NCBI GenBank assembly: GCA_913063155.1
Contig: CAJXYU010000002.1
Span: 558,001 to 622,000, forward strand
Length of the DNA stretch: 64,000 bases
From: an uncultured Desulfovibrio sp.
GTDB lineage: Bacteria; Desulfobacterota; Desulfovibrionia; Desulfovibrionales; Desulfovibrionaceae
Reading direction: 5' to 3'
Both the position numbers and the translations under genes were made by a program. Below are positions 54,175 through 63,326 of the stretch, one piece after another (position 1 is the stretch's first letter; each line of letters opens with the position of its first letter). The notes beneath the pieces were generated by a model. The model had not been told where the DNA came from and made no database searches. It saw nothing but the letters and a program-made list of their open reading frames with translations.

Positions 54175-54753
54175 ATGAGTAATGACAGGAAAATGTATTC
54201 GGATGAGGAAATTGGTGGCTTGATTCGGGGAATCCCGGAAATGACTCCTCCGCCCTGGCTCGCTTCGCGGATCATGGAGACCCTTGCCGACAAGCGGTCG
54301 GGTGTGTGGGCCCGTTTCAAAGGGTGGCTGACCACTCCTCAGTCTTTTACGTTCTCTCCCGCGCGGATGGTGTTCGCCTCTCTCCTGATTGTCGCTGTCG
54401 TCGGCGTGGCCGGTATGTTGGGAGGCAGGCTGTCGGAAGTTGGTTCCGGCCAACCCGATGGTCTTGTTCCCGTCAGCTTTGTTTTCAAGGACCCGGCCAT
54501 GGGTCTCAAGTCCGTTGCCGTCGTCGGCTCCTTCAATGAATGGAATGCCGAAGAAAATCAGATGAAATATGTGCCCGAGATCGGCATGTGGGTATTCAGG
54601 ACTCGGCTTCCGGCGGGCGACTATGAGTATGTTTTTCTCGTGGATGGGGAAACGGTAGTGCAGGACCCGCAGTCCGTTCTTTCCAAAGACGACGGCTTCG
54701 GGAACAGGAATTCCGTCATTCTGGTAAAGGGTGATCATGAATATCTGTTGTAG
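54175..54753 (+). CDS. Membrane protein with CBM48-like domain, possible anti-sigma factor
   Basis: The 192-residue protein has a cytoplasmic N terminus of about 60 residues (SDEEIGGLIRGIPEMTPPPW), one membrane helix (FASLLIVAVVGVAGMLGG, about 66-83) and an outer domain matching CBM48/AMPK-type glycogen-binding modules (SVAVVGSFNEWNAEENQMKY, LPAGDYEYVFLVDGE). The topology and position after an ECF sigma gene fit an anti-sigma factor, but no zinc-binding HxxxCxxC is present. Shine-Dalgarno: AAGGAG. Confidence 0.8.
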   Translation: MSNDRKMYSDEEIGGLIRGIPEMTPPPWLASRIMETLADKRSGVWARFKGWLTTPQSFTFSPARMVFASLLIVAVVGVAGMLGGRLSEVGSGQPDGLVPVSFVFKDPAMGLKSVAVVGSFNEWNAEENQMKYVPEIGMWVFRTRLPAGDYEYVFLVDGETVVQDPQSVLSKDDGFGNRNSVILVKGDHEYLL

Positions 54754-55501
54754 GGCCCTATGGGGAGCTGTTTTTCTGGTTGTGTTTGCCTCCGCTCCGG
54801 CTTTGTCCGGAAAGGAACTGGAGGCTGCCGTTTCGGCAAGCCTCAACTGCGGCGTGAGCAGCAGTGTAGTCGAAGAGGTGGAGCGGGCAGCACGCAAAGG
54901 AGCCGGAAAGGAGGATGCTGCGGGCCGGATCATCCGCTTGCTCGGTAACGCATGCAGGGCGTCGCTGCCTATGGAAATGCTGGAGCGGAAGGTTGCCGAG
55001 GGGCTCGTCAAGCGGGTTCCGTTGCAGCGCATCGCCGTATTTCTGGAGCGGAAGGTTGCCGATTACGAATTTGTCCGGAGACTGATGGAAACGGTTGGCG
55101 ACAGAAAGCCGGATGAACAGTTGCGGCGGGCTGTGACCGTGATGGGCGAGGCGTTGGCTTCAGGGGTTTCGCGGAAGGAGTTGCAGGATATGGTTTTCGC
55201 CTTTTCCGAAAAGGAGTTGCCGGCAGTGACGTTGGGCGTTGAGTTCTACTCCTATCTGTCGTTGGCCGGAGTGAACAGGGCGGACTGCATGCGCATTCTT
55301 GAAGCCGGTTTTGCCAACGATTCCCTGACACCCGCCTGGCTCGGGTTTCCCCGGGTCGTGGCATTGGCGAAGCGCAGGGGCGTCAATGATCGGGAAATCG
55401 CCGATGCGGCCGAACAGGCTTTGAAGGAAAAGGGGGACGTCAAGAGCGCCATGATGCGTCTGGGTTTCACCTCCCGCCCGGTTCCTGAACCAAAGGAATA
55501 A
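54737..55501 (+). CDS. Exported alpha-helical hypothetical protein
   Basis: The 254-residue protein starts at the ATG at 54,737, inside the end of the preceding gene, with AAGGGTG upstream. It has a signal peptide (WGAVFLVVFASAPALSG) and a mature part of helical repeats with many paired charges (RAARKGAGKEDAAGRIIRLL; MEMLERKVAEGL and FLERKVADYEF repeat a LERKVA motif). It is part of the sigma-factor operon. No family is recognised. Confidence 0.78.
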   Translation: MNICCRALWGAVFLVVFASAPALSGKELEAAVSASLNCGVSSSVVEEVERAARKGAGKEDAAGRIIRLLGNACRASLPMEMLERKVAEGLVKRVPLQRIAVFLERKVADYEFVRRLMETVGDRKPDEQLRRAVTVMGEALASGVSRKELQDMVFAFSEKELPAVTLGVEFYSYLSLAGVNRADCMRILEAGFANDSLTPAWLGFPRVVALAKRRGVNDREIADAAEQALKEKGDVKSAMMRLGFTSRPVPEPKE

Positions 55502-55613
55502 AAATCTGTGACCATTCAGCCCGGAGGATCGTATATTGTTTTTGAGTGGCGAAGAAAACGGGATCACGGGTACTCCACCGCTTTGCCGCATCAAACAATT
55601 TGAGGAGAACTAT

Positions 55614-56531
55614 ATGACGATTCACAGGAAATGCATGACCGGACTGTTGGTCCTCTTTGCTTTGATCGTGCTGGCCGGTGGGGTGCCCGTGCTGGCGCAG
55701 ACCGATACTCCCACCGCGCCCGCGGACACCACGGATACGACCGGCGACCCTACTGAGACTGGGGATGAAGCCGGGGCCGGCGATACTGCAGAGGGCGAGG
55801 AAGGCCCGACATTCAGCAACCCGGCCCAGGCCGCAAAGGCGGACGCACTTGCAGCAGCGGCAGCGGAAGCCAATGCGGACGCTTTGGCTGCTGCCACTGA
55901 GGCCGCCGATGCGGCGGTTGGCGAGGCGGAGGGCCAGGTGACCGACGCCCAGGCCGCAGTGGAGGCCGCGGAGGCGGCTCTTGCAGCAGCGGAAGAATCC
56001 GAAGATCCCGCCGCCATCGCCGAGGCGCAAGCGGCCCTTGATGCGGCCACCCAGGGGCTTGTCGACGCCCGGACGAATCTCGACACCGTGCGGACCGAGG
56101 CAGACCAGGCAATAGCCGACGCCGCTTCGGCCAGCCCGGAAGATATCGCCGGGATGCGCGAGGAAGGTATGGGGTGGGGTGAAATCGCCCATGAACTGGG
56201 AGTGCATCCCAGTGTGCTCGGCCTGGGACATCAGAAGATGAAGGGTAACCTGAATAGGGTCACTGAGATGGCTGGCACAGGTCCCGGACTCGGCAAGGGC
56301 AAGACCAAAAGGAATGTGCAGGACGGCGTGGCCGAGACTCCTGGGTCAGCCAACGCCAAGGGCAAAGGCAAGGCGCTTGGTCTGGGCAAGGCTTCCAGCA
56401 AATCCAAGAGCGGCGCCAAGGGCTCCAAGTCCAGCTCCAATTCCGGCAACTCAGGCGGCAATGGAAAGAGCCAGGGCCAGAGTAATTCCGGCGGAAACGG
56501 CAAGGGTAAGGGGAACGGGAAGAACAAATAG
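55614..56531 (+). CDS. Exported Ala-rich, low-complexity protein
   Basis: The 305-residue protein has a signal peptide (MTGLLVLFALIVLAGGVPVL), an acidic Thr/Asp/Gly stretch, an Ala/Glu-rich region (about 70-190) likely to form a coiled coil, then REEGMGWGEIAHELGVHPSV. The C-terminal 80 residues are a Gly/Lys/Ser/Asn-rich basic tail, probably disordered. The GMGWGEIAHELGVHP-type motif recurs in hypothetical proteins of this bacterial group. GAGGAG precedes the ATG. It is the last gene of the sigma-factor block. Confidence 0.8.
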   Translation: MTIHRKCMTGLLVLFALIVLAGGVPVLAQTDTPTAPADTTDTTGDPTETGDEAGAGDTAEGEEGPTFSNPAQAAKADALAAAAAEANADALAAATEAADAAVGEAEGQVTDAQAAVEAAEAALAAAEESEDPAAIAEAQAALDAATQGLVDARTNLDTVRTEADQAIADAASASPEDIAGMREEGMGWGEIAHELGVHPSVLGLGHQKMKGNLNRVTEMAGTGPGLGKGKTKRNVQDGVAETPGSANAKGKGKALGLGKASSKSKSGAKGSKSSSNSGNSGGNGKSQGQSNSGGNGKGKGNGKNK

Positions 56532-56550
56532 TGTCTTTGAATAAGTTTGA

Positions 56551-56582
56551 AAAGCGTGGCCTTGATTGTGAGGTCACGCTTT
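56551..56582 (+). terminator. Terminator after the sigma-factor block
   Basis: AAAGCGTGGCCT pairs with AGGTCACGCTTT (one G-U pair) around an 8-nt loop. Confidence 0.7.
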
Positions 56583-56690
56583 CAGCTGTTGTATTCACCA
56601 ACCAGGGCTTTCCGTCTCAAGGGGATTTTTGTTTTTGGAAAGGGCGGGATTTCAGGGGAATTTAACTCCATTACTTGTGGAGAGGGGTTT

Positions 56691-57650
56691 ATGCATACAC
56701 GATTTGCGGTGTTTTCTCTCTTTTTTTTGCTTTTGCTGAGCGGATGCGCCGAAGTCATGGGGCCGTATTACCTGCGCCAGCGGGAGTACACGCAGGGTAT
56801 TGAGACGTATAGCCGGGTCGTCCGGGAAAATCCGCATGATTCATCCGCATGGTACTATCTCGGGCGGCTGTACCTCGGGGAGGACAAGCCGAAAAAGGCT
56901 CTGTCCGCATTGAAACGGGCGGTGGAACTGAAATCGGGCGACGCCGACTATCTTTTCTGGCTCGGCGTGGCCAAATGGGCCGTTCAGGATTTCGACGGGG
57001 AGCGAGAGGCGTATCTGGCTGCGCTTTCCCATGATGACGACCATGTCTCAGCCATGCTTTACCTGGGGCACAACCACCTTGACCGGGGCGAGTGGGCCGA
57101 GGCCAAGGCCCTGTATGACCGCGTTCTCAAATGGGATCGGTACAACCCCGAGGCATTGTATAACCGGGCCATAGCCCTCGGTCGACTCGGAGACGGGGAA
57201 GGGGAGGTTAGACAGTTCAAAAAGTTCCTGGAATACTACCCGGACGGCAGCTTGGCTCTGTATGCCGCGGCCATGCTCAACCAGTACGGCGATTTCACCT
57301 ACAGGAACTTCATCATCGGCAACCGCAATCTGACCCTGATGCCGCCAGCCTTTGAAAAGGGCACGACCATCCAGAAATTCGACACCAAGGCATCCCTGGC
57401 GGTCCTGGGGGCGATGATGGAAGGAAACGACTCCTTGAAGATTCATATCGTTTCCTACTGTAAGGGGGACAAGGGCATGGCGCAGATGCGCGCCCAAGCG
57501 GTGAGGGACTACATCCTTTCCGGCCATCCTCATTTTGATGCGGCCAGGCTCCCCATGAGTTGGTTCGACAGTTCGGAAGTCGTCCAGGTCCGGGGAAAAA
57601 AGTTCTTTGTGGATGAATCCGTAAGGTTCATTACTGTTGTGCCGGAATAG
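56691..57650 (+). CDS. TPR lipoprotein
   Basis: The 319-residue lipoprotein (LFFLLLLSGC, Cys at about 18) has TPR repeats at about 30-190 (YYLGRLYLGEDKPKKALSAL, AMLYLGHNHLDRGEWAEAKA, ALYNRAIALGRLGDGEGEVR). The C-terminal region (KASLAVLGAMMEGNDSLKIH, MRAQAVRDYIL) recalls a degenerate OmpA-like domain without its usual peptidoglycan-binding residues. GAGAGG precedes the ATG at 56,691. Confidence 0.82.
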   Translation: MHTRFAVFSLFFLLLLSGCAEVMGPYYLRQREYTQGIETYSRVVRENPHDSSAWYYLGRLYLGEDKPKKALSALKRAVELKSGDADYLFWLGVAKWAVQDFDGEREAYLAALSHDDDHVSAMLYLGHNHLDRGEWAEAKALYDRVLKWDRYNPEALYNRAIALGRLGDGEGEVRQFKKFLEYYPDGSLALYAAAMLNQYGDFTYRNFIIGNRNLTLMPPAFEKGTTIQKFDTKASLAVLGAMMEGNDSLKIHIVSYCKGDKGMAQMRAQAVRDYILSGHPHFDAARLPMSWFDSSEVVQVRGKKFFVDESVRFITVVPE

Positions 57651-57673
57651 CTGTTTTTGTTTCGGAAGAACGG

Positions 57674-57697
57674 GGCGGCCCTGCGGCCGCCTTTTTT
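57674..57697 (+). terminator. Rho-independent terminator
   Basis: The stem GGCGGCC-CTGC-GGCCGCC is followed by TTTTTT, 24 bp after the TPR lipoprotein gene. Confidence 0.9.
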
Positions 57698-57829
57698 GTT
57701 GCCGACCTTCGGAGTCCTGGCAACTCGTCTTGGATTCGAGTCTTCGGTTATTGCTCCTGCTGCATGCTTGCCAAGAAAATGTTCTGCGGCCTATAAAAGA
57801 AGGGGCATTCCCTTTTGATTGGAGCGCAT

Positions 57830-58843
57830 ATGGCTGAATCCGAAGATATTCAGTTTTCCGAGGACTACCTGCAGATCAGTCCCAATATTCTGGAGACCTT
57901 CCCCCGGGACAGGGCTCCCGTGGATCTGTACATTCTGGACGAAGGGATCGACAACGTGCGTCCGCTCTATAGGAAGAACGAACCGATCAGCGCCCAGCGG
58001 TATGCACGAATCCTCGACTATTGCCGTCTTGAGCGTCTCTTCCTTTTCCGCAATGACTACAAGGAATACGCCGGGCATTTGAGCAAGCGGTTGGGGCTGG
58101 TGCTGGTGGAAAGCGAGCTCAGCGACAGGGAAGTTGCCGAGATCTTCTTTCTGGCCCTTCATTACCGGTTGGTGGATTTTTTTGACCAGCCTGTGCAGGG
58201 CCGGCTCGATGACCTGCGCCGGGACTTGAGCATTCTGTCCGAGTTCGTCTGGGTGGACCCCGGCCGGACCGGATTTCTGTGCAGGAATCTGGACAAGCAT
58301 GGAGACCTGGCCACCCATTCGGTGAATTCCACTTTTATCGGCCTGGGACTGTACGCCATGCATTACAAGAAAAAAGTGGGCCGCATGAACCTGACACATA
58401 TGGCCCTGGGCCTGCTTCTGCACGATTTGGGTATGGTCATGGTGCCCGAGTCGGTCAAAGGCAAGAAAGGACTTCTGCTACACAGGGACAAGGAAGCGTT
58501 ACAGAAGCATCCCGACCTTGCCATGGGCATGCTCAAGCGGCTCAAGGTGGACGACCAGATTGTGGAGAAATGCGTCATGGAACACCACGAGCGGCTGGAC
58601 GGTTCAGGCTACCCGGCACGGTTGCGCGGGGAAAAGGTCAGCGTGCCCGGCCGTATCTGCGCCCTGGCCGACTCCTTTTGCGCCGGGGTGGAGGAACGCC
58701 ACTTCCGGTCGGGACAGGATGCCTTGGAAGTGGCCGCATCATTGATGAAGCTGGACAGCAAGTACGACGTGGTGCTGGCCCGCAAGCTCTACGAACTGGT
58801 CAGGTGCGGGTTTGAAGGCTGTTCCGGGGAACGCTCGGCCTGA
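57830..58843 (+). CDS. HD-GYP-type phosphodiesterase-like protein
   Basis: The 337-residue cytoplasmic protein has an uncharacterised N-terminal half and a C-terminal HD-GYP domain: LLLHDLGMVMVPESV, then HHERLDGSGYPARLRGEKVS and RICALADSFCAGV. The first His of the HD-GYP set lies in THSVNSTFIGLG. HD-GYP enzymes cleave c-di-GMP; activity here is likely. A TTG at 57,815 is an alternative start, but the ATG at 57,830 has GGAG. Confidence 0.88.
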   Translation: MAESEDIQFSEDYLQISPNILETFPRDRAPVDLYILDEGIDNVRPLYRKNEPISAQRYARILDYCRLERLFLFRNDYKEYAGHLSKRLGLVLVESELSDREVAEIFFLALHYRLVDFFDQPVQGRLDDLRRDLSILSEFVWVDPGRTGFLCRNLDKHGDLATHSVNSTFIGLGLYAMHYKKKVGRMNLTHMALGLLLHDLGMVMVPESVKGKKGLLLHRDKEALQKHPDLAMGMLKRLKVDDQIVEKCVMEHHERLDGSGYPARLRGEKVSVPGRICALADSFCAGVEERHFRSGQDALEVAASLMKLDSKYDVVLARKLYELVRCGFEGCSGERSA

Positions 58844-58865
58844 ACGGCTGGCGGTTACCCTTTGC

Positions 58866-59291
58866 CTAGAGAATATACCCGCCGCTCTTGAGCTTGTCCG
58901 GGTCTGCGGAAAGAACCATGGCCGTGAGCATTTTCCGGAACCCCAGCTTTTCATAGAATCCCACCTTGTCGGGCACCGCGTGCAGATGCACGTTGGGCGT
59001 ATCCAGTCGTTTGATCATGGCCTGCATTATGCGTTTTCCGAGTCCCTGTCCCTGGTACTCCGGCAGCATGCACAGGTCGTAGACGACCGACATGACCGTG
59101 AAGTCGGACAGGGCGCGGGCGATTCCCACCATGGTGTCGCCGTCCCATGCGAAGCAGGTCAGCTGGCTGTTCTCGAAGGTTTTGCGCAGTCTTTCCGGTG
59201 TGCGGGTCCCCAGGGGCGCGCGTTCGAAAATGGTGCAGGCCTCATCCCAGTCGATGTTGTCGAGGCTGAAACTGAGTTCGATCTTTCCCAT
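58866..59291 (-). CDS. GNAT-family acetyltransferase
   Basis: The 141-residue protein has the acetyl-CoA loop LCMLPEYQGQGLGKRIMQAM and the end VGFYEKLGFRKML. Its ATG overlaps the stop of the thioesterase gene by one base (TAATG), so the two are coupled. The acceptor is unknown. Confidence 0.88.
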   Translation of the reverse strand: MGKIELSFSLDNIDWDEACTIFERAPLGTRTPERLRKTFENSQLTCFAWDGDTMVGIARALSDFTVMSVVYDLCMLPEYQGQGLGKRIMQAMIKRLDTPNVHLHAVPDKVGFYEKLGFRKMLTAMVLSADPDKLKSGGYIL

Positions 59292-60025
59292 TACTTCCAC
59301 CATGTCTTCATGCGGGCGATTTCCTTGTCGTCCGAGGCGCGGATGAGGATGTGCAGGGCTGTATCGTCGTCCTGGGGCATGCACAGGCAACGCATTTCGT
59401 CTCCGGCATGGCACTCCGCACGGTACTGAATGTCGCCGCCCACGCATTGGCGTTCCCGTTGCCATTCCTCGGGCGCGGACTCCATGAGGAACTCCACCTG
59501 ACGGATGCTGTTCACGTGTCGGTTAACGTCCAGGTCGCCCGTTTTGGCGATGACCCGGACTTCGCGTGCTCCTTCCCGGATGCGTTTCACGGCGCGGCCT
59601 TCGAATTCCAGGGCCGGGGCCAGGTCGGGGATGAGCCGCTGCTCCAGCAGATCGTTTACATTGGCGGCCTTGCGGGTTTCCAGGTCGATGACGGCCCAGG
59701 CGCTCACGCCCCGGCCGATGATCCTCCCCTTGTTGCGGACGAGAAAGTCGCGGATGGCCACGGTGCTCAGCGTGCCCGACGGCCATGTCTCCACCTCGGT
59801 GGCGTCTCCGAAACACGGCATGTTTTCCATGCGCAGGTAGGCCCGGGAGAGCACCCATATGCGCTTGCTGCGGATAAGGTCCTCGTAGCCGAAGCCCAAG
59901 GTCGCGGCGTGGCGTGTGGACGCGTCCTGAAGTTGGTTGCAGATGGCGGGCAGGGTCGCCTGCCACGTGCCGTCGGTTTCATAGGAGCGGATATCGTAGG
60001 ATTTCGTATAGGTGAGTTCGTGCAT
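59291..60025 (-). CDS. Acyl-ACP thioesterase
   Basis: The 244-residue double-hotdog protein belongs to the acyl-ACP thioesterase family (plant FatA/B-like). Visible blocks are LQDASTRHAATLGFGYEDL, WVLSRAYLRMENMPCFGD, VETWPSGTL and the catalytic DLDVNRHVNSIRQVEFLMES (Asp, Asn, His). It releases fatty acids from ACP, possibly for lipoprotein or membrane lipid remodelling. Confidence 0.9.
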   Translation of the reverse strand: MHELTYTKSYDIRSYETDGTWQATLPAICNQLQDASTRHAATLGFGYEDLIRSKRIWVLSRAYLRMENMPCFGDATEVETWPSGTLSTVAIRDFLVRNKGRIIGRGVSAWAVIDLETRKAANVNDLLEQRLIPDLAPALEFEGRAVKRIREGAREVRVIAKTGDLDVNRHVNSIRQVEFLMESAPEEWQRERQCVGGDIQYRAECHAGDEMRCLCMPQDDDTALHILIRASDDKEIARMKTWWK

Positions 60026-60218
60026 GGTTTGACCTGTCAGTCGGTTGCGTCAAGAGAATTTGGATATTCAGTAAGCCTATTGAAAAAACGATGCAAGGGG
60101 GTGAAGGCAGTGCCATTTCCTGTCTTTCGGCGACTACTGTGTCGATGATCCTCGTTTTGCACGGCGGAAAAACGTGCAGGGTCCCGTCTTCGGAGTAGCC
60201 GGCGGCCTGCTGTGGTCG

Positions 60219-60812
60219 CTATCCCAGGAAGTTCTTGATGCCGGTGAACACGATCTGGGCGGAAAGGGCCGAAAGCACCAGGCCGGTGATCTTTTGGAGC
60301 ATGGACAGGCCCATTTTGCCGACCACCCTGCGGATGGCCGGACCGAGCAGAAGCATGATGCCGATGGACAGGCCTGCCGCGAACATGGCGGCCGCACCCA
60401 GCAGTTTCCCGGTTGTGCCGCTTAGTTCCGCACCCAGGATGAGCAGGGTGCCTATGGAGGCGGGGCCGATGGTCACGGGCATGGCCAGGGGAACCACCGA
60501 GATGTCTCCGTCCTCCTCGGGCGCTTCCGGGCCGCTGCGTCCACCTACCAGTTTGACTGCGGAAAGGAAGAGCAGGCCGCCCGCACCGATGCGGAAGGCG
60601 TCCAGGGTTATGCCGAGAGTGGAGAATATCTCATTGCCCACGGAGTAAAGGGTCAGGCCTATGATGATGACGGCCAGACTTACGCGGACGGCGATGGTGC
60701 GCTGCTGTCTCAGTTCCATGCCTTTGGTCATGGAAAGGAATACGCTGAGCACGAAGAACGGCGTAAGCAGGAAGAAAAGTTTTATATAGAGGCTGATGAA
60801 CATTGATGTCAT
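60219..60812 (-). CDS. MarC-family membrane protein
   Basis: The 197-residue protein has six membrane helices and the MarC/UPF0056 pattern: LLTPFFVLSVFLSMTKGM, FRIGAGGLLFLSAVKLV and PLAMPVTIGPASIGTLLILG. The function is unknown; the family was first linked to multiple antibiotic resistance, a link later withdrawn. AAAGGA precedes the ATG. Confidence 0.92.
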   Translation of the reverse strand: MTSMFISLYIKLFFLLTPFFVLSVFLSMTKGMELRQQRTIAVRVSLAVIIIGLTLYSVGNEIFSTLGITLDAFRIGAGGLLFLSAVKLVGGRSGPEAPEEDGDISVVPLAMPVTIGPASIGTLLILGAELSGTTGKLLGAAAMFAAGLSIGIMLLLGPAIRRVVGKMGLSMLQKITGLVLSALSAQIVFTGIKNFLG

Positions 60813-61155
60813 TGTGAAATCCTTTTGAGTGATTGGGGTGAAAGCCAGGGCTTCATGCTATCATTGGCCGCAAATGGCAAGAACCAATATCGTCTTTTTT
60901 CCACCTGCATACGTCTCGAATACCGGAAAGTGAGAAAAAGTTCTCTGCAAAGACTTCTTTGCAGTCGGTTATCATTTTGATACGGTTGTCCTGCCGCCGT
61001 ACCATGGGCTGCCGAAGTTTTTTTCAAGCCGATCGGCCTTGGGCGGACAGGCGGCCGTTTGTTCATCAGTTCAATTCTCCCTTGAGATTTCGGTCTCTCG
61101 ATTGTCGGCAATGTGGCTGTTGTTGAGGGGCCTGATACATTTATCTGGAAGAAGC
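60813..61155. other. 343-bp divergent intergenic region
   Basis: It separates marC and the sigma-54 activator gene and contains a palindrome at 60,970. I see no GG-N10-GC promoter here, and no ORF. Confidence 0.55.
60970..60982. promoter_or_regulatory. Palindrome TATCA-N3-TGATA, copy A
   Basis: TATCATTTTGATA lies 173 bp before the sigma-54 activator ATG. Identical sites occur at 62,998 (reverse) and 63,144. Confidence 0.6.
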
Positions 61156-62928
61156 ATGCTTAAAATCATTCAGCCCTATGTGGAGCGATACGCCCGCGTC
61201 ATCGCCAAAGTCGTCGGTATAGACGTGGAAGTCGTCGATGCCGACATGATCCGCATCGCGGGCACGGGCATTTATGAACAGGGCATCGGTGAAAGCATCG
61301 ACAAGGAAGGGGAGGTCTACCGCCATGTCATGCAGAGCCGCGAGCCGTTCATCATGGAGAATCCGCGCGAGCACGACCTGTGCGGCCGGTGTGATCGCCG
61401 GGAGCTGTGCCGCGAAACCCTGTCGGTGTGCACACCCATCGTCGACGGCGCGAACGTGGTCGGCGTCATAGGTCTGGTCTGCTTCGACGAGGCCGAACGC
61501 GATATCATCCTGGGCAACCGTGAGACCTACGTGGATTTCCTGGTCCAGATCGCCGATCTCATCGCCCACAAGCTTCACGACCAGCTTCAGGTGGCCGAGG
61601 CCCAGGAGTTCCTGGACATCATGATGCAGGTCATGGACGTCTACAACAGGGGGGTGGTGGTCTTCAACGCTGGAGGCTGCATTTCCTATCTCAACCGGCT
61701 GGCTCGCTTGGAGCTCGGGTTGGGGCCGGACGAGGAGCCCGGGTGTCTCAAGGTGGAGCGCACCGGTGACTTTTTCTCGGATCTCGAGGAGTTCACGGTC
61801 AATGTCCACGGCGCCCATCGCTCCCTGGTGGGACGGCTGGAGGAACTGCCCTCGGCCAATCGGAATTTCGCTTCGGTGCTGGTTTTCGATTCACTGCCGC
61901 GCATGACCCAGCGCATGTCACAGTTCTCGGCGGGCGAGGCCTCGGGGCTCAATGCCATTCTGGGCAAGTCGCGCAGTCTGGTGCGCCTCAAGGAACAGAT
62001 TCGCAGGGTGGCCACTTCCACCTCCACGGTGCTCATTACCGGGGAATCCGGCACAGGCAAGGAATTGGTGGCCCGCGCCATTCATTCCACCAGCGACAGG
62101 GCGGACAGGCCGTTCATAGCCATCAACTGCGGTGCTTTGCCCGACAACCTGCTGGAATCCGAGCTTTTCGGCTACACCAAAGGGGCGTTTACCGGGGCCA
62201 ACCCCAAGGGCAAGATCGGGAAGTTCGAGTTGGCCGACGGCGGTGTCATCTTTCTGGACGAGATCGGGACTTTGCCGCTCTATCTCCAGGTCAAGCTGCT
62301 GCGAGTGCTGCAGGAACGCCAGTTTTGCCGACTGGGGTCCAACCGGCTCATTCATGTGGATATTCGGGTCATCGCCGCCACCAACGACAATCTTTCGGAT
62401 CTCATCGACCAGGGGCGTTTTCGCGAGGACCTCTTTTATCGTCTCAACGTCATTCCCTTGGAGACTCCGCCCCTGCGTAACCGCCCCGAGGACATGGAGG
62501 TTCTTGGCCAGTATTTTCTGGTCAAGTACTGTGACCGTTTCGGCAAGCGTTCCGCTCCTCTGGACGAGGCTGTCTTCGACGCCTTCAAGACCTATGACTG
62601 GCCGGGGAATGTACGCGAGTTCGAGAACGCCATCGAGTACATGGTCAACATGATGCCGGACGGCGGGCCGCTGCATCCGGGGCTGCTGCCCCGTAAATTG
62701 CTCGGCAGTCTGGGCCGGGGGCATGCATCGCAGACACCCGCCATTCATGACGGCGGGGATTCCGTGCCTTTGCTGCCTCTCAAGGTGTTGGAGCGCAGGG
62801 CCATTGCTGTGGCGTTGAAGCATTTCGGGTCGGACACCAAAGGCAAGAAACTGGCCGCCGAGGCCCTGCAGATCGGGATCGCCACTTTGTACCGCAAGAT
62901 CAAGGAATACGATGTGACGGGCGAATAA
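61156..62928 (+). CDS. ygeV: Sigma-54-dependent transcriptional activator, YgeV-like
   Basis: The 590-residue protein has an N-terminal sensory domain (about 1-150) with a Cys set [17 protein letters not shown] (four Cys), a PAS-like domain (about 160-250), an AAA+ domain with [14 protein letters not shown] and IFLDEIG, and a Fis-type helix-turn-helix ([20 protein letters not shown]). Length, Cys pattern and the neighbouring ammonia-lyase match E. coli YgeV, which lies beside ygeX. It likely activates ridA-dpaL at the sigma-54 promoter at 63,248. Confidence 0.88.
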   Translation: MLKIIQPYVERYARVIAKVVGIDVEVVDADMIRIAGTGIYEQGIGESIDKEGEVYRHVMQSREPFIMENPREHDLCGRCDRRELCRETLSVCTPIVDGANVVGVIGLVCFDEAERDIILGNRETYVDFLVQIADLIAHKLHDQLQVAEAQEFLDIMMQVMDVYNRGVVVFNAGGCISYLNRLARLELGLGPDEEPGCLKVERTGDFFSDLEEFTVNVHGAHRSLVGRLEELPSANRNFASVLVFDSLPRMTQRMSQFSAGEASGLNAILGKSRSLVRLKEQIRRVATSTSTVLITGESGTGKELVARAIHSTSDRADRPFIAINCGALPDNLLESELFGYTKGAFTGANPKGKIGKFELADGGVIFLDEIGTLPLYLQVKLLRVLQERQFCRLGSNRLIHVDIRVIAATNDNLSDLIDQGRFREDLFYRLNVIPLETPPLRNRPEDMEVLGQYFLVKYCDRFGKRSAPLDEAVFDAFKTYDWPGNVREFENAIEYMVNMMPDGGPLHPGLLPRKLLGSLGRGHASQTPAIHDGGDSVPLLPLKVLERRAIAVALKHFGSDTKGKKLAAEALQIGIATLYRKIKEYDVTGE

Positions 62929-62952
62929 TTTATCGTTTTTATATACTTTCAG

Positions 62953-62984
62953 GGCTGGCTTCTCTTTCGGAAGTCGGCCTTTTT
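62953..62984 (+). terminator. Rho-independent terminator
   Basis: GGCTGGCTTC pairs with GAAGTCGGCC (two G-U pairs), followed by TTTTT, 24 bp after the activator stop. Confidence 0.7.
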
Positions 62985-62997
62985 GCGGCCCGGAGCA

Positions 62998-63010
62998 TAT
63001 CAAAATGATA
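62998..63010. promoter_or_regulatory. Palindrome TATCA-N3-TGATA, copy B
   Basis: TATCAAAATGATA is the reverse complement of copies A and C. It lies about 240 bp upstream of the sigma-54 promoter, a normal distance for an enhancer site. Confidence 0.65.
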
Positions 63011-63143
63011 TCCGTTCGGGATTTCTAGGAGCATGCCGTGGTGAGAGGATGATTGTTGGTGTGTTCTTTTTACGCAAGTGTTGAGGCGTGTTTTTACGTT
63101 TTACAATATAAATAGTATGATTTTTCTCGTTTCGAGAATTGGT

Positions 63144-63156
63144 TATCATTTTGATA
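63144..63156. promoter_or_regulatory. Palindrome TATCA-N3-TGATA, copy C
   Basis: TATCATTTTGATA lies about 92 bp upstream of the sigma-54 promoter, in the usual enhancer position. Confidence 0.7.
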
Positions 63157-63247
63157 TCGAATGACGAGGCGCTGTCTTGATGAAAAGTGAACCTGTAATA
63201 AATTGATTTTATTTGTTTTAACGAGAATAAGGCATCGTCCTTCATTT

Positions 63248-63264
63248 TTGGCCCCATCTTTGCT
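63248..63264 (+). promoter_or_regulatory. Sigma-54 promoter for ridA-dpaL
   Basis: TTGGCCCC-ATCT-TTGCT matches the -24/-12 consensus with exact GG-N10-GC spacing (GG 63,250-63,251, GC 63,262-63,263). It lies 62 bp before the ridA start. Confidence 0.72.
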
Positions 63265-63326
63265 TTTTAGGAACCGAATTTTTTGGCTGACTATTTCAGG
63301 TTTCAATTCATAAAAGGAGAGAGTGT

